Part shown: piece by piece, positions 1 through 8,313 of the stretch
How positions within the stretch are numbered: position 1 is the first letter of the stretch
Layout: every line of letters begins with the position of its first letter
From: JAJDFU01 sp964641965
GTDB taxonomy: Bacteria; Bacteroidota; Bacteroidia; Chitinophagales; Saprospiraceae
Direction of reading: 5' to 3'
Length of the DNA stretch: 55,435 nt
NCBI GenBank assembly: GCA_964641965.1
Contig: CAZXLD010000032.1
Location: forward strand, 1-55,435
Made by a program: the position numbers and the translations under genes
The notes under the pieces: model-generated
Database searches by the model: none
Told to the model about the DNA's origin: nothing
Seen by the model: the letters and a program-made list of their open reading frames with translations, nothing else

Positions 1-40
1 GCATTTAAACGACTCCTTTTTCGTCTACTCTACGTTAACC

Positions 41-352
41 CGGAAAATTCATCGAATTTTCCGCCCAAATGGCTGACGAATTGCAAAGTTTTGCAATTGT
101 CAGGGCTATCAAGTCCTGACAAGGTCTCTTCGTCAGGATTAATCCTGATATAAGTGGTTGGAAATGAGCCTATTTTCAGCCACTTATCGTCACGATTCAC
201 GGATTTCCGTGAATCATTCGGATTAAAAAGCCTCGCCTTAGCTAAACGAGGCAAGGGGAAGGGGCCCCTTGGCGAAGTATGCTAGGCCAGCCCACCCGCT
301 TCGCGGTTCACGAGCCTTCGCTCGCTCATGCCTTGATTAGCCTAAAAATCAG
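41..352. repeat. Dense array of about ten short palindromes / stem-loops
   Basis: Most bases between 41 and 272 fall in consecutive inverted repeats. Perfect or near-perfect stems are 41-49/55-63, 79-87/90-98, 99-107/112-120 (one G-U), a 16-bp perfect palindrome at 133-148, a 16-bp stem 150-165/172-187 with two G-U pairs, 194-202/207-215, 230-235/247-252 and a perfect 12-bp palindrome at 259-270. Weaker hairpins follow at 311-315/320-324 and 334-338/347-351. The arms differ in sequence, so this is not a tandem repeat. No coding potential is convincing. It could be a structured RNA, the edge of a mobile element, or a pile-up of palindromic repeats; I cannot tell which. Confidence 0.75.
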
Positions 353-375
353 CTCGTTTCAATTTACGACCCTCT

Positions 376-391
376 CAATTTAAAACGGTAT
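376..391 (-). repeat. Short recurring motif ATACCG(W)TTTAAATTG, copy 1
   Basis: On the minus strand this 16-mer matches the motif at 35566-35581 with one mismatch; the first 14 bases recur again at 36970-36983. It lies between the palindrome array and the end of the polyphosphate kinase gene. Function unknown; it could be an operator, a repeat end or coincidence. Confidence 0.35.
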
Positions 392-421
392 TATTTGCTA
401 GAGCAAAAGCGCCAACTCTAA

Positions 422-2554
422 TCAACGGCTGAGTTCCTGCAGGGTACGCTCTAATTTCCGCTTTGTATAATAGTACATTTCCATCTGGGAACGAATAGCG
501 AGGTCCGCTCCACTGCGCCGATAGGTATTGCTAAGGTCACCATCCAGGTTTCTGGCTTTGACGTTATCGGTCATCTGAATGTGCAAATGGTCCTTGATCT
601 CCTGTTTTAATTCCGGATCGAACACCGGAAAGCAAACCTCAATCCGATGTCGGAGATTTCGAACCATCCAGTCTGCCGAAGAAAGGTAAATCCGCTCTTC
701 CCCGCCATGATGAAAGAGGTAGATGCGGGCATGCTCCAGAAACCGATCCACAATGCTGAAGGCTTGAATGTGGTCACTGATCCCGGGAATACCTGGCACG
801 AGGCAGCATATTCCCCTGATTATTAGGGTGATGCGTACGCCGGCTTGACTCGCCTCGTATAGTTTGGATATGATCTCTTTATCCTGTATTGAGTTCATTT
901 TCAAGACCATACTGGCTTCATTGCCTTTTTTGGCTTCTTCAATTTCAAAGTCGATCAACTGCTCGATTCCGGTTAGCAGGTTGAATTGCCCCACCAATAA
1001 GTGCTCGAACCCTTCGTGGGGTAACTTTACAGTCTCCAGGAAATTAAAAATTCGGGCTACCTCCGTAGTGATTCTTTCGTCAGTAGTGAGCAACCCCATA
1101 TCCGCATATACTTTTACCGTGCCTTCGTGGAAATTGCCGGTAGACAAATAGCAGTAGATTTTGTAACCATCATCTTCTTCTCGATTGACCATCGCAATCT
1201 TGCTGTGCACTTTCACACCCGGGAAGCTATACTGAACGGAGACCCCAGCACGCTCCAGTCGTTCCCCCCATTTCAAATTTGCTTCCTCATCAAATCGGGC
1301 TTTAACTTCTATGAAGACACTTACCCGTTTACCCGCAGCTGCCGCATCCATAAGGGCCTGCATGATCCTGGAATTCTGAGCCACTCGATATTGGGTGATT
1401 TTGATATGGGTGACCTGTGGATCGCTTGCGGCCTCTTCGAAAAACCGAATCACGGATTCATAGGACTGATAAGGCACGTGGATTAATCGATCTTCCTGGG
1501 CTATACTACCAAAGAAGTCATTCGTTTCTTCCAATTCGGGGACTGGCAGTGGAGGTAAGGGCGGATATTTTAAATGGGAGAGTCCGAAATCGGGAAAACT
1601 GAAGAAGTCGAAATTATTGTGGTATCTACCTTCGACCAAAATATCATATTTATCGAGCTCAAAAGCTCCCATCAGGTAGCTGAGCAGTTCTTCTGGCATA
1701 GTGCGGTCGTACACAAACCGGCTTGCTGTACCGACATTTCGTTTATTCAGACTCAATTTTATCTTTTCCAGCAAATCGCCCGAAAATTCGTCGTCAATAT
1801 ACAACTCTGCATCTCGGGTAAGTTTGATGGAGTGCGTATCGATAATATCGTATCCCGGAAACAGGTACGAGACATTGTGCCTTACGATATCGTCCAGCAT
1901 TATGAGATCGTGCCTACTGCTAACGGATGGCAACTCTATAAAACGAGGCAAGTAGTCAGAAGGGATTTTTACCATGCCATATACCTTCTCGGATGATTCG
2001 GTTTGATCCTTATCCTCCATAATGATCATGAGATACAGCGCCTTATTGATCAGAAACGGACGGATCTTATTGCCAACCAAAAGAACAGGCTGCACAAATG
2101 GCAGCATGTTTTCCTGAAAGTAAGATTCTACGAATTGTTGTTGTTCTTCATTGAGTTCAAGTCTGCGCAACAGAAATATTCCCTGCTGGCGAAGGGCGGG
2201 TACGATATTTTCGTCAAAAATTTTGCTGAACTGTTCCTGCTGGCTATTGACAATGCGCTGAATCTCCTTGACCGTTTGTTTAGGAGAGATTTCGAGTTCC
2301 CGTTTGGTCTTCTTACCTACTCGGAGCAAATATCGGTGATTGGCCATCCGAACCCGAAAGAATTCGTCGAGATTGGAGGAGTAAATAGCCATAAACTTTA
2401 AACGTTCGAGCAAAGGGACCGAAGGGTCGAGTGCCTCCTGCAACACCCTAAAGTTGAACGAAAGCCAACTGATATCCCGATGGATGAAAGGCATCCCATC
2501 GGCAGTAGTTAACATGGCTTTCCCGGGTTTGTATTCATTGGTGAGCGGAGACAT
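422..2554 (-). CDS. ppk1: Polyphosphate kinase 1
   Basis: Catalyses reversible transfer of the ATP gamma-phosphate to growing polyphosphate through a phosphohistidine, normally at the inner membrane. At 710 residues it has the usual PPK1 length. The N-terminal segment has the family motif SNLDEFFRVRMANH. The two phospholipase-D-like catalytic domains carry KVHSKIAMV (His450, counterpart of the E. coli autophosphorylated His435) and LEHARIY (His608, counterpart of His592), plus STGNFHEGT and YLSSADWM. The residue matching E. coli His454 appears to be Tyr. The first ATG of the frame is used; the shared HRDISWLSFNFRVL start of the family lies about 25 residues in. No polyphosphatase gene is adjacent. 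Confidence 0.96.
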   Translation of the reverse strand: MSPLTNEYKPGKAMLTTADGMPFIHRDISWLSFNFRVLQEALDPSVPLLERLKFMAIYSSNLDEFFRVRMANHRYLLRVGKKTKRELEISPKQTVKEIQRIVNSQQEQFSKIFDENIVPALRQQGIFLLRRLELNEEQQQFVESYFQENMLPFVQPVLLVGNKIRPFLINKALYLMIIMEDKDQTESSEKVYGMVKIPSDYLPRFIELPSVSSRHDLIMLDDIVRHNVSYLFPGYDIIDTHSIKLTRDAELYIDDEFSGDLLEKIKLSLNKRNVGTASRFVYDRTMPEELLSYLMGAFELDKYDILVEGRYHNNFDFFSFPDFGLSHLKYPPLPPLPVPELEETNDFFGSIAQEDRLIHVPYQSYESVIRFFEEAASDPQVTHIKITQYRVAQNSRIMQALMDAAAAGKRVSVFIEVKARFDEEANLKWGERLERAGVSVQYSFPGVKVHSKIAMVNREEDDGYKIYCYLSTGNFHEGTVKVYADMGLLTTDERITTEVARIFNFLETVKLPHEGFEHLLVGQFNLLTGIEQLIDFEIEEAKKGNEASMVLKMNSIQDKEIISKLYEASQAGVRITLIIRGICCLVPGIPGISDHIQAFSIVDRFLEHARIYLFHHGGEERIYLSSADWMVRNLRHRIEVCFPVFDPELKQEIKDHLHIQMTDNVKARNLDGDLSNTYRRSGADLAIRSQMEMYYYTKRKLERTLQELSR

Positions 2555-2592
2555 AATTCTTGGTTTGAGAGTGTAGAGTTGCTTGAATCGGA

Positions 2593-3516
2593 TCAGGAAA
2601 ATAGGGAGATTTGGTTGTCAGAAGGATATAAATTTGGTCCACGTGTATGTATGCCTGGGATCGTTGAGAGTTGTTCGGTAAAATGAGCAATCATAGTGGG
2701 GGCTTTCAAATTGTCGGGTTGGTGGGGGAAAAAGAATACTTCCTGTAAGCCTTGTTGCGCCCAATGGGTTAGCCGCCCGATCCAATCCGCTGCACGCTGG
2801 TAATCCGTTGGGTGTAATCCGTTTCCAACAAATCGAACCAGGGTGAAGGGCGCTGTGATCCGCATATGTAGTACATCCCTTCTGCCTGCTACATCTGTGA
2901 TCACCAAACCAACGTTTTGTCTTTCAAGTAGATCAAAGCAGGGTTTTATTTGATCCGTATAGTTAAACCAGGAAGGGTGTCTTAATTCAATAGTCAGCGG
3001 GATTTCCCGGGTCGGCCATCTTGAGAGGAATTGCTCCAGAATCGGCCATCGCTCCAGGTCAAAATAGGGGGGGAGTTGCATAAAACAACATCCCAGTTGG
3101 TTTTCCAGGCCGGCAATGTGGTCGACAAACAAGGTAAAAGTAGTTGAATCGATTCCAAGCGTTCGACTGTGACTGATGGTCTGGGGAATTTTCGGACAGA
3201 AGCGGAAATCAGGCGGCACTTGTTGTTGCCAGCGTTTAATCTGTTCTAGCGGTGGCACCCGGTAATGGGTTGTATTTAGTTCGATGCTGTTAAACTGTCG
3301 GCCATACGCAGCGAGGTAGTTGGTTGTCTTGGTTCCCTTGGGATAAACCGTACCTACCCACTCCTTCATCGACCAGCCGGTTGCACCGAGGTACACTTCC
3401 ATTGGATTTTTCACCGAAGGGCTGGAAAGCCTTTCTAAATAGGTACTCGTTTCCTCCGGGTCAGGGGGTAATTGGAATTGTATTCCATCGACGTCAGCCA
3501 GTTTCCCAAATTTCAT
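2593..3516 (-). CDS. DUF72 (YecE-like) family protein
   Basis: A 307-residue protein with the DUF72 TIM-barrel signature: YLGATGWSMKEWVG near residue 42, YPKGTKTTNYLAAYGRQFNSIELN, FRFCPKIPQTISH, and a C-terminal VRFVGNG. The biochemical role of DUF72 is not established. The gene ends 39 bp upstream of the ppk1 start on the same strand, so the two could be cotranscribed. A putative TAAATTG box on the minus strand lies about 35 bp before the start. It is divergent from bioF, separated by 88 bp. Confidence 0.88.
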   Translation of the reverse strand: MKFGKLADVDGIQFQLPPDPEETSTYLERLSSPSVKNPMEVYLGATGWSMKEWVGTVYPKGTKTTNYLAAYGRQFNSIELNTTHYRVPPLEQIKRWQQQVPPDFRFCPKIPQTISHSRTLGIDSTTFTLFVDHIAGLENQLGCCFMQLPPYFDLERWPILEQFLSRWPTREIPLTIELRHPSWFNYTDQIKPCFDLLERQNVGLVITDVAGRRDVLHMRITAPFTLVRFVGNGLHPTDYQRAADWIGRLTHWAQQGLQEVFFFPHQPDNLKAPTMIAHFTEQLSTIPGIHTRGPNLYPSDNQISLFS

Positions 3517-3591
3517 GGTCTGTAGATTCCAAGGTCAATTTACAAAAAATGAAAACCCCGTCTACCTGGGTTCTGGAGCTTAGTCATTCCC

Positions 3592-3599
3592 TATATTTG
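3592..3599 (+). promoter_or_regulatory. Bacteroidota -7 box (TATATTTG) for the biotin run
   Basis: TATATTTG matches the Bacteroidota sigma-A -7 consensus TAnnTTTG exactly and ends five bases before the bioF ATG. Transcription would start at or next to the start codon, implying a leaderless or nearly leaderless mRNA. No clear -33 TTTG is seen. Confidence 0.6.
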
Positions 3600-3604
3600 C
3601 TTTT

Positions 3605-4771
3605 ATGAAGCATCTTGAGGCTCGGATACAGGCCGTGTTAAAGGAGCGAGAACAAAAAGGGAGCTTGCGCGAATTATACGTCGCGGAGGGGCTGGTGGAT
3701 TTTGCCTCAAATGATTATCTAGGCTTTGCTGCTCAACAGGCGAATGATCCGGACGTACATACCCTGTTTCCGGTTGGCGCTACAGGCTCTCGCCTAATTT
3801 CTGGGAATAGCCCCTTGGCAGAAGAGCTAGAATCCGAGATTGCCCATTTTCACCAAGCTGAGGCTGCTCTGTTATTTACTTCTGGGTACTCCGCCAATGT
3901 GGGATTGTTGGCTAGCGCTCCCCAACGAGGCGACACTATCCTATACGATCAGCTAATTCATGCCTCCCTGCGCGACGGTATTCGGCTTTCCCCTGCCCAT
4001 CATTTTTCTTTTAAGCACAATGATATAAGCCACCTTCAATCTCGGCTTGAGCAATCAACGGGTCAGGTATTCATTGTGGTGGAAAGCCTGTACTCGATGG
4101 ATGGAGACGAAGCTCCATTGAAAGAAATCGCCCAGCTTTCCAGGGCATACGGCGCTGCTCTCATCGTAGACGAAGCTCACGCTACCGGGGTGTTTGGTCC
4201 CAAGGGCGAGGGATTGGTAGTAGCGCTTGGTTTACAGCAAGAGGTTTGGTGCCGCATTCATACCTTTGGAAAAGCAATGGGAGCGCATGGAAGTGCGGTA
4301 GTCGGGCCATCCTATTTACGGAATTATTTGATTAACTATGCCCGTTCCTTTATCTATACCACAGCTCTTCCAGACAGTCTTTTAGCTGTTATTCAGTCAA
4401 GGTATAGACAATTACCGGATACGGTTTTCAGGGCACAGTTACATCGAAATATCAGCCTCTTCAGAACCTTGGCGAAGGAACAATTAAGACAAGTTCCAAT
4501 TCAGGGCAGAGGGCCGATTCAGAGTTTGATCATTGGGGGGAATAGCTCAACCAAATCTTTGGCTCAAGCTTTAGTAAAAGAAGGATTGCACGTGAAAGCG
4601 ATTTTACATCCGACCGTGCCTTTGGGCACGGAGCGAATCCGCATTTCGCTGCACGCTTTTAACACAGATCATGAAATAAGAAAATTGATTGGATGCCTAA
4701 ATCGATATATAGCAGCTTTCTCCATGCCGGAAGATGTAAGATCTGTTTCTTCGGAATCATCTTCTTCCTGA
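3605..4771 (+). CDS. bioF: 8-amino-7-oxononanoate synthase (BioF-like)
   Basis: PLP-dependent condensation of a pimeloyl thioester with L-alanine to give 8-amino-7-oxononanoate (KAPA), the first dedicated ring-assembly step of biotin synthesis. The 388-residue protein has the alpha-oxoamine synthase motifs FASNDYLGF, GATGSRLISGN, VDEAHATGVFG and HTFGKAMGAHGSAVVG, with Lys223 as the PLP Schiff-base lysine. The last ~25 residues (Ser-rich) extend past the usual end and overlap the next gene by 79 bp. It heads a same-strand run with bioD, bioA and bioB. KBL or serine palmitoyltransferase-like paralogues are alternatives, but the context fixes bioF. Confidence 0.95.
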   Translation: MKHLEARIQAVLKEREQKGSLRELYVAEGLVDFASNDYLGFAAQQANDPDVHTLFPVGATGSRLISGNSPLAEELESEIAHFHQAEAALLFTSGYSANVGLLASAPQRGDTILYDQLIHASLRDGIRLSPAHHFSFKHNDISHLQSRLEQSTGQVFIVVESLYSMDGDEAPLKEIAQLSRAYGAALIVDEAHATGVFGPKGEGLVVALGLQQEVWCRIHTFGKAMGAHGSAVVGPSYLRNYLINYARSFIYTTALPDSLLAVIQSRYRQLPDTVFRAQLHRNISLFRTLAKEQLRQVPIQGRGPIQSLIIGGNSSTKSLAQALVKEGLHVKAILHPTVPLGTERIRISLHAFNTDHEIRKLIGCLNRYIAAFSMPEDVRSVSSESSSS

Positions 4772-5256
4772 TTGGCTTTTTTGTTCATGCGCAGCAACGC
4801 ATTGGAGGCTCCTTGGAAGGCGGATTGATTCATAGTATTTTGAGCAATGGAGAGGTAAGCGAATCGGAGACCAACCCTGCATTTGGGGCCTCCTTTGTGT
4901 GGAGCCCGGGAGAATTGATCGTAAAGCCCGGATTTCTGACGGATGGGGATAATCTGGCGCTTTCGACTGCCGTTGGCGCCCGGTTTTTTCAGCGATTGGG
5001 ATTGTCAATTCAAGCCACCTTGCTCAGAGATGCTTTCCAAAACACATTTTTCGATGACCAACAGCAGCTCCAGACCTTGGATCGAAATCAATGGTTTGTC
5101 CTTTTTGGAGGCGAGCTTTCTTTTTTTCCCAACTTGCGGCTGGACCAGGACCGCAACAGCTGGGTATTAAGTGTAGGATTCAACTACCTAAATGGAGGTA
5201 CCTACGTCGGAAAAGTTGGAGTTGGTTACATCTGGCAAGTAAAGGACAGAAAATAA
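4693..5256 (+). CDS. Small exported beta-barrel-like protein embedded in the biotin run
   Basis: 187 residues. A long N-terminal hydrophobic signal (residues ~17-33, ending HAQ) is followed by alternating hydrophobic/polar strands typical of a small outer-membrane barrel (GASFVWSPGELIVKPG, AVGARFFQRLGLSIQATLL, WVLSVGFNYL, KVGVGYIW). I do not recognise a named family. The start at 4693 lies inside bioF; no later in-frame start preserves the signal peptide, so a 79-bp overlap is the best reading. bioD begins three bases after its stop, so it is almost certainly cotranscribed. Role in biotin metabolism, for example uptake, is unproven. Confidence 0.7.
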   Translation: MPKSIYSSFLHAGRCKICFFGIIFFLIGFFVHAQQRIGGSLEGGLIHSILSNGEVSESETNPAFGASFVWSPGELIVKPGFLTDGDNLALSTAVGARFFQRLGLSIQATLLRDAFQNTFFDDQQQLQTLDRNQWFVLFGGELSFFPNLRLDQDRNSWVLSVGFNYLNGGTYVGKVGVGYIWQVKDRK

Positions 5257-5259
5257 AAT

Positions 5260-5907
5260 ATGAGCAAAGGGGTTTTCGTAACTGGAATCGGTACTGAAGT
5301 GGGAAAAACAGTCGTTTCGGCCTTACTGGTTGAAGCGCTAAAAGCAGACTATTGGAAGCCGGTGCAATCCGGGGATCTTCATTTTACCGATACGCATAAA
5401 ATCGAGCAATGGGCCCCATCCGCCGGTTCCATTTTCCCGGAAAGGTTTCGATTGAATACACCGGCTTCTCCTCATGCATCTGCCAAGTTGGATAGGGTTG
5501 AAATTAGCTTATCCGCATTTGAACTTCCTGATACCCAAAATTTTCTGGTTGTGGAAGGGGCCGGAGGGCTATGGGTCCCATTAAGTGATCAAGCCAGTAT
5601 GTTGGACCTGATCCAGGAGCTAGATTTGCCTGTCGTCCTTGTTTCCCGGCACTATCTTGGTAGCATCAATCACACTTTGCTCAGCCTGGAGGCCTTACAG
5701 CGAAGAAACATACCGGTGGCTGCCCTCATTTGGAATGGTCAGGAAACACCGGAAACCGAACGAATTATTGAACATTTTTCGGGTAGTAGAGCCTTATTAA
5801 GATTAGAAGAACAAGAAGATATATCTGCTGCCTCCCTCCAACAGGCAGCTGCTATTCACCGAGACACACTGATCGACTGGAAAGATGAACTTATTAGAGC
5901 GAGATAA
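5260..5907 (+). CDS. bioD: Dethiobiotin synthetase
   Basis: ATP-dependent carboxylation of 7,8-diaminononanoate to dethiobiotin. The 215-residue protein begins with the P-loop GIGTEVGKTVVSALL, followed by YWKPVQSGD and VVEGAGGLWVPLS, all diagnostic of BioD. It follows the small barrel protein by three bases and its 3' end overlaps bioA by 23 bp, the compact spacing of translationally coupled operon genes. Confidence 0.95.
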   Translation: MSKGVFVTGIGTEVGKTVVSALLVEALKADYWKPVQSGDLHFTDTHKIEQWAPSAGSIFPERFRLNTPASPHASAKLDRVEISLSAFELPDTQNFLVVEGAGGLWVPLSDQASMLDLIQELDLPVVLVSRHYLGSINHTLLSLEALQRRNIPVAALIWNGQETPETERIIEHFSGSRALLRLEEQEDISAASLQQAAAIHRDTLIDWKDELIRAR

Positions 5908-7180
5908 ACGGGTGGTCTGGCACCCGTATACACAGACGGCATTGGCGGATCCGCCTTTACCCATAGTTGCAGGAAAAGGTGCCCTACTGAAAACGGAAGA
6001 TGGACGCATCCTTATCGATGCCATTTCTTCTTGGTGGACCAATATTCACGGGCATAGCCATCCGAAAATAGCCGAGCGGGTAGTTGCCCAAATGCACCGG
6101 CTGGAGCATGTTATTTTTTCCGGATTTACCCATCCTCCTGCCATCGAGTTGGCTGAGCGGCTACTGGAATTGTTGCCCGGGAATCAAGCCAAAGTCTTTT
6201 TTTCAGACAATGGCTCCACTACGGTTGAGGTAGGCATTAAAATGGCGATACAATATTTTCACAACCTGGGGCAACCCAGGCAATATTTGGTCGCCTTTGA
6301 GGAAGGCTTTCATGGGGAGACCTTTGGAGCCATGTCAGCAAGCGGAGATCATTCGTTCAATAATGCTTTTCGCTCCCACTTATTTGAGGTTTTGCGCATT
6401 CCGGCTCCATTGCCTGGTAAAGAGGAAGATAGTGCAGATACACTTCAGCAAATCCTATCCCAACACAGCGTTTACGGCTTTTTATTCGAGCCTTTGGTCA
6501 TGGGGGCAGGTGGCATGCTCATGTATGCTCCCGAGGCCCTGGACCGGTTGATCTCGATTTGCCGACAACACGAGGTATTATGCATAGCAGATGAAGTAAT
6601 GACCGGTTTTGGCCGAACCGGAAACATTTTTGCTGCCGATTACCTGAAAAATCCTCCCGATATCATGTGCTTGTCGAAAGGCTTGACCGGGGGCAGCCTC
6701 CCACTAGGAGTAACCACCTGTACAAAAGCCATTTACGACGCTTTTGTAAGCGAAGACCGATATAAAACCTTCTTTCACGGGCATTCTTATACCGGCAATC
6801 CGGTCGGTTGCGCGGCAGCTTTGGCTAGCCTGGATATTTTAACATCGGAGGAAAGTGCGGAGGGCCGGAGGCGAATTCAAGAGGCGCACCAAAACTATCT
6901 GAAAAAGGTCAGCGGTAATCCGGTGTTGAGGAACCTACGCATGCGAGGTACCATTTTGGCGCTTGAATTTGATACCGGAGGAGCTACTTCTTATTTCAAT
7001 GATTTCAGAGACCGCTTGTATCGGTTTTTCCTGGACCGGGATGTCTTGCTGCGCCCGCTTGGAAATGTCATCTATGTAATGCCGCCTTACTGTATTTCAG
7101 AAACGGAATTGAACCGGATCTATGAAGTACTGGATGAGGCATTGGTCTATTTTGCACCCGCTTCTCAGTCGGCCGGATGA
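5885..7180 (+). CDS. bioA: Adenosylmethionine-8-amino-7-oxononanoate aminotransferase
   Basis: Class III PLP aminotransferase converting KAPA to 7,8-diaminononanoate, normally with S-adenosylmethionine as amino donor. 431 residues, with the BioA hallmarks VWHPYTQ at the N-terminus, SSWWTNIHGHSHP, VFFSDNGSTTVEVGIKMA, DEVMTGFGRTG and LSKGLTGG with Lys265 as the Schiff-base lysine. Reading the start at 5885 gives the standard N-terminus. Its stop overlaps the next start as ATGA (7177-7180). Confidence 0.96.
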   Translation: MNLLERDKRVVWHPYTQTALADPPLPIVAGKGALLKTEDGRILIDAISSWWTNIHGHSHPKIAERVVAQMHRLEHVIFSGFTHPPAIELAERLLELLPGNQAKVFFSDNGSTTVEVGIKMAIQYFHNLGQPRQYLVAFEEGFHGETFGAMSASGDHSFNNAFRSHLFEVLRIPAPLPGKEEDSADTLQQILSQHSVYGFLFEPLVMGAGGMLMYAPEALDRLISICRQHEVLCIADEVMTGFGRTGNIFAADYLKNPPDIMCLSKGLTGGSLPLGVTTCTKAIYDAFVSEDRYKTFFHGHSYTGNPVGCAAALASLDILTSEESAEGRRRIQEAHQNYLKKVSGNPVLRNLRMRGTILALEFDTGGATSYFNDFRDRLYRFFLDRDVLLRPLGNVIYVMPPYCISETELNRIYEVLDEALVYFAPASQSAG

Positions 7181-8310
7181 TCCCAATTGGAATAGCAGGT
7201 ATCGGAAGCATTTCTGCTTTGGGATCTGGAGGTCTGCCCGAAAAAGCTGAGATCTTTGCCAATGATCGACACTATTTGCAATGGGAGCAAGCTTGGATTG
7301 GGAAAATTCCAAAGCTTGCCGAGGCCGACCTCTCGGTTTTCCAACGAGCCTATCCTAGAGCTGATCGAACGGTTCATTTGGCGCTTTTGGTCAGTCGACT
7401 GGCGATGCAGCAATCAGGTTGGGGTACAGGGTTAGAGTACGGGATAAATTTTGGCTCATCCCGGGGGGCAACTCATTTGTGGGAGTCTTTTTTTACCCAA
7501 TGGACAGATCACGGAAAAATACCGGCACATGCATCTCCAATGACCACTTTAGGTAACCTTTCCAGTTGGATCGGCCATTATTTCAATGCCCAGGGACCTG
7601 TGTTTAGTCACTCTATCACTTGTAGTACAGCGCTCAATGCGGTGCTCAATGCTGTTGCCTGGATAGAGGCAGGCCGATGTGACCGATTTTTGGTGGGTGG
7701 ATCTGAAGCGCCATTGACTTCATTTACCCTAGCTCAAATGCAGGCTCTCCGATTGGTTGCAATGGATCCGGGAGCAGAATTTCCATGCCGGGCATTAGAT
7801 CCGGCAAAAACCAATAATTCAATGGTATTGGGAGAGGGAGCTACAGCTATTTGTCTGGAAAAAAAGCCGAACGCTCCGCTCGCCTGGATTGTAGGAGTTG
7901 GGTTTGGTACCGAACCTATAACTTCCCCAACCGGGATCAGCTCAGAAGGAGCCTGTCTATATCGATCTATGAAAATGGCTATTGAGGATGCAGCTAACCC
8001 GAGGATTGATGCCATAGTGACCCATGCGCCGGGTACCTTAAAAGGGGATGCAGCAGAGCGGGCAGCTATTGAACGCCTTTTTTCCAAACAGGTTCCGCTG
8101 TTGGCGAATAACAAATGGAAAATTGGCCACACCTTAGGGGCATCAGGTGGGCTTAGCCTTGAATTGGCAGTTCTACTGCTCCGACAACAGTATTTGCCGA
8201 GCATTCCCTATATTACCCAATCTACCGCAGGGACGATTCACCATGTACTTGTCAATGCGTTAGGGTTTGGAGGCAATGCAGTAAGCATCGTAATTCGCCA
8301 AGCAGATTAA
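7177..8310 (+). CDS. Beta-ketoacyl synthase-like enzyme inside the biotin run
   Basis: 377 residues with a thiolase-fold condensing-enzyme layout related to FabF/KAS II. The full Cys-His-His triad is visible: Cys149 in ITCSTALNAV, His283 in VTHAPGT and His318 in KIGHTLGASGG, with the Gly-rich end ALGFGGNAVS. It is therefore probably a condensing enzyme, not a chain-length-factor remnant. ATGA coupling to bioA and a three-base gap to the next gene place it firmly in the biotin unit. The inferred role is building or extending the pimeloyl precursor, since no bioC, bioH or bioW is in this window. It is shorter than typical FabF (~410 residues). Confidence 0.9.
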   Translation: MIPIGIAGIGSISALGSGGLPEKAEIFANDRHYLQWEQAWIGKIPKLAEADLSVFQRAYPRADRTVHLALLVSRLAMQQSGWGTGLEYGINFGSSRGATHLWESFFTQWTDHGKIPAHASPMTTLGNLSSWIGHYFNAQGPVFSHSITCSTALNAVLNAVAWIEAGRCDRFLVGGSEAPLTSFTLAQMQALRLVAMDPGAEFPCRALDPAKTNNSMVLGEGATAICLEKKPNAPLAWIVGVGFGTEPITSPTGISSEGACLYRSMKMAIEDAANPRIDAIVTHAPGTLKGDAAERAAIERLFSKQVPLLANNKWKIGHTLGASGGLSLELAVLLLRQQYLPSIPYITQSTAGTIHHVLVNALGFGGNAVSIVIRQAD

Positions 8311-8313
8311 TCT

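Noticed and set aside
30..254. 74-codon minus-strand ORF in the palindrome array
   Set aside because: Its codons run through the stems of the palindromes, it has no recognisable domain and the array explains the sequence better.
1..420. Retron or group II intron
   Set aside because: No reverse transcriptase is in the window and no specific msr/msd or intron domain V could be recognised, so it is kept only as an open possibility.
864..2401. Several plus-strand ORFs antisense to ppk1
   Set aside because: They lie inside a full-length PPK1 with conserved motifs and show no independent protein family features.
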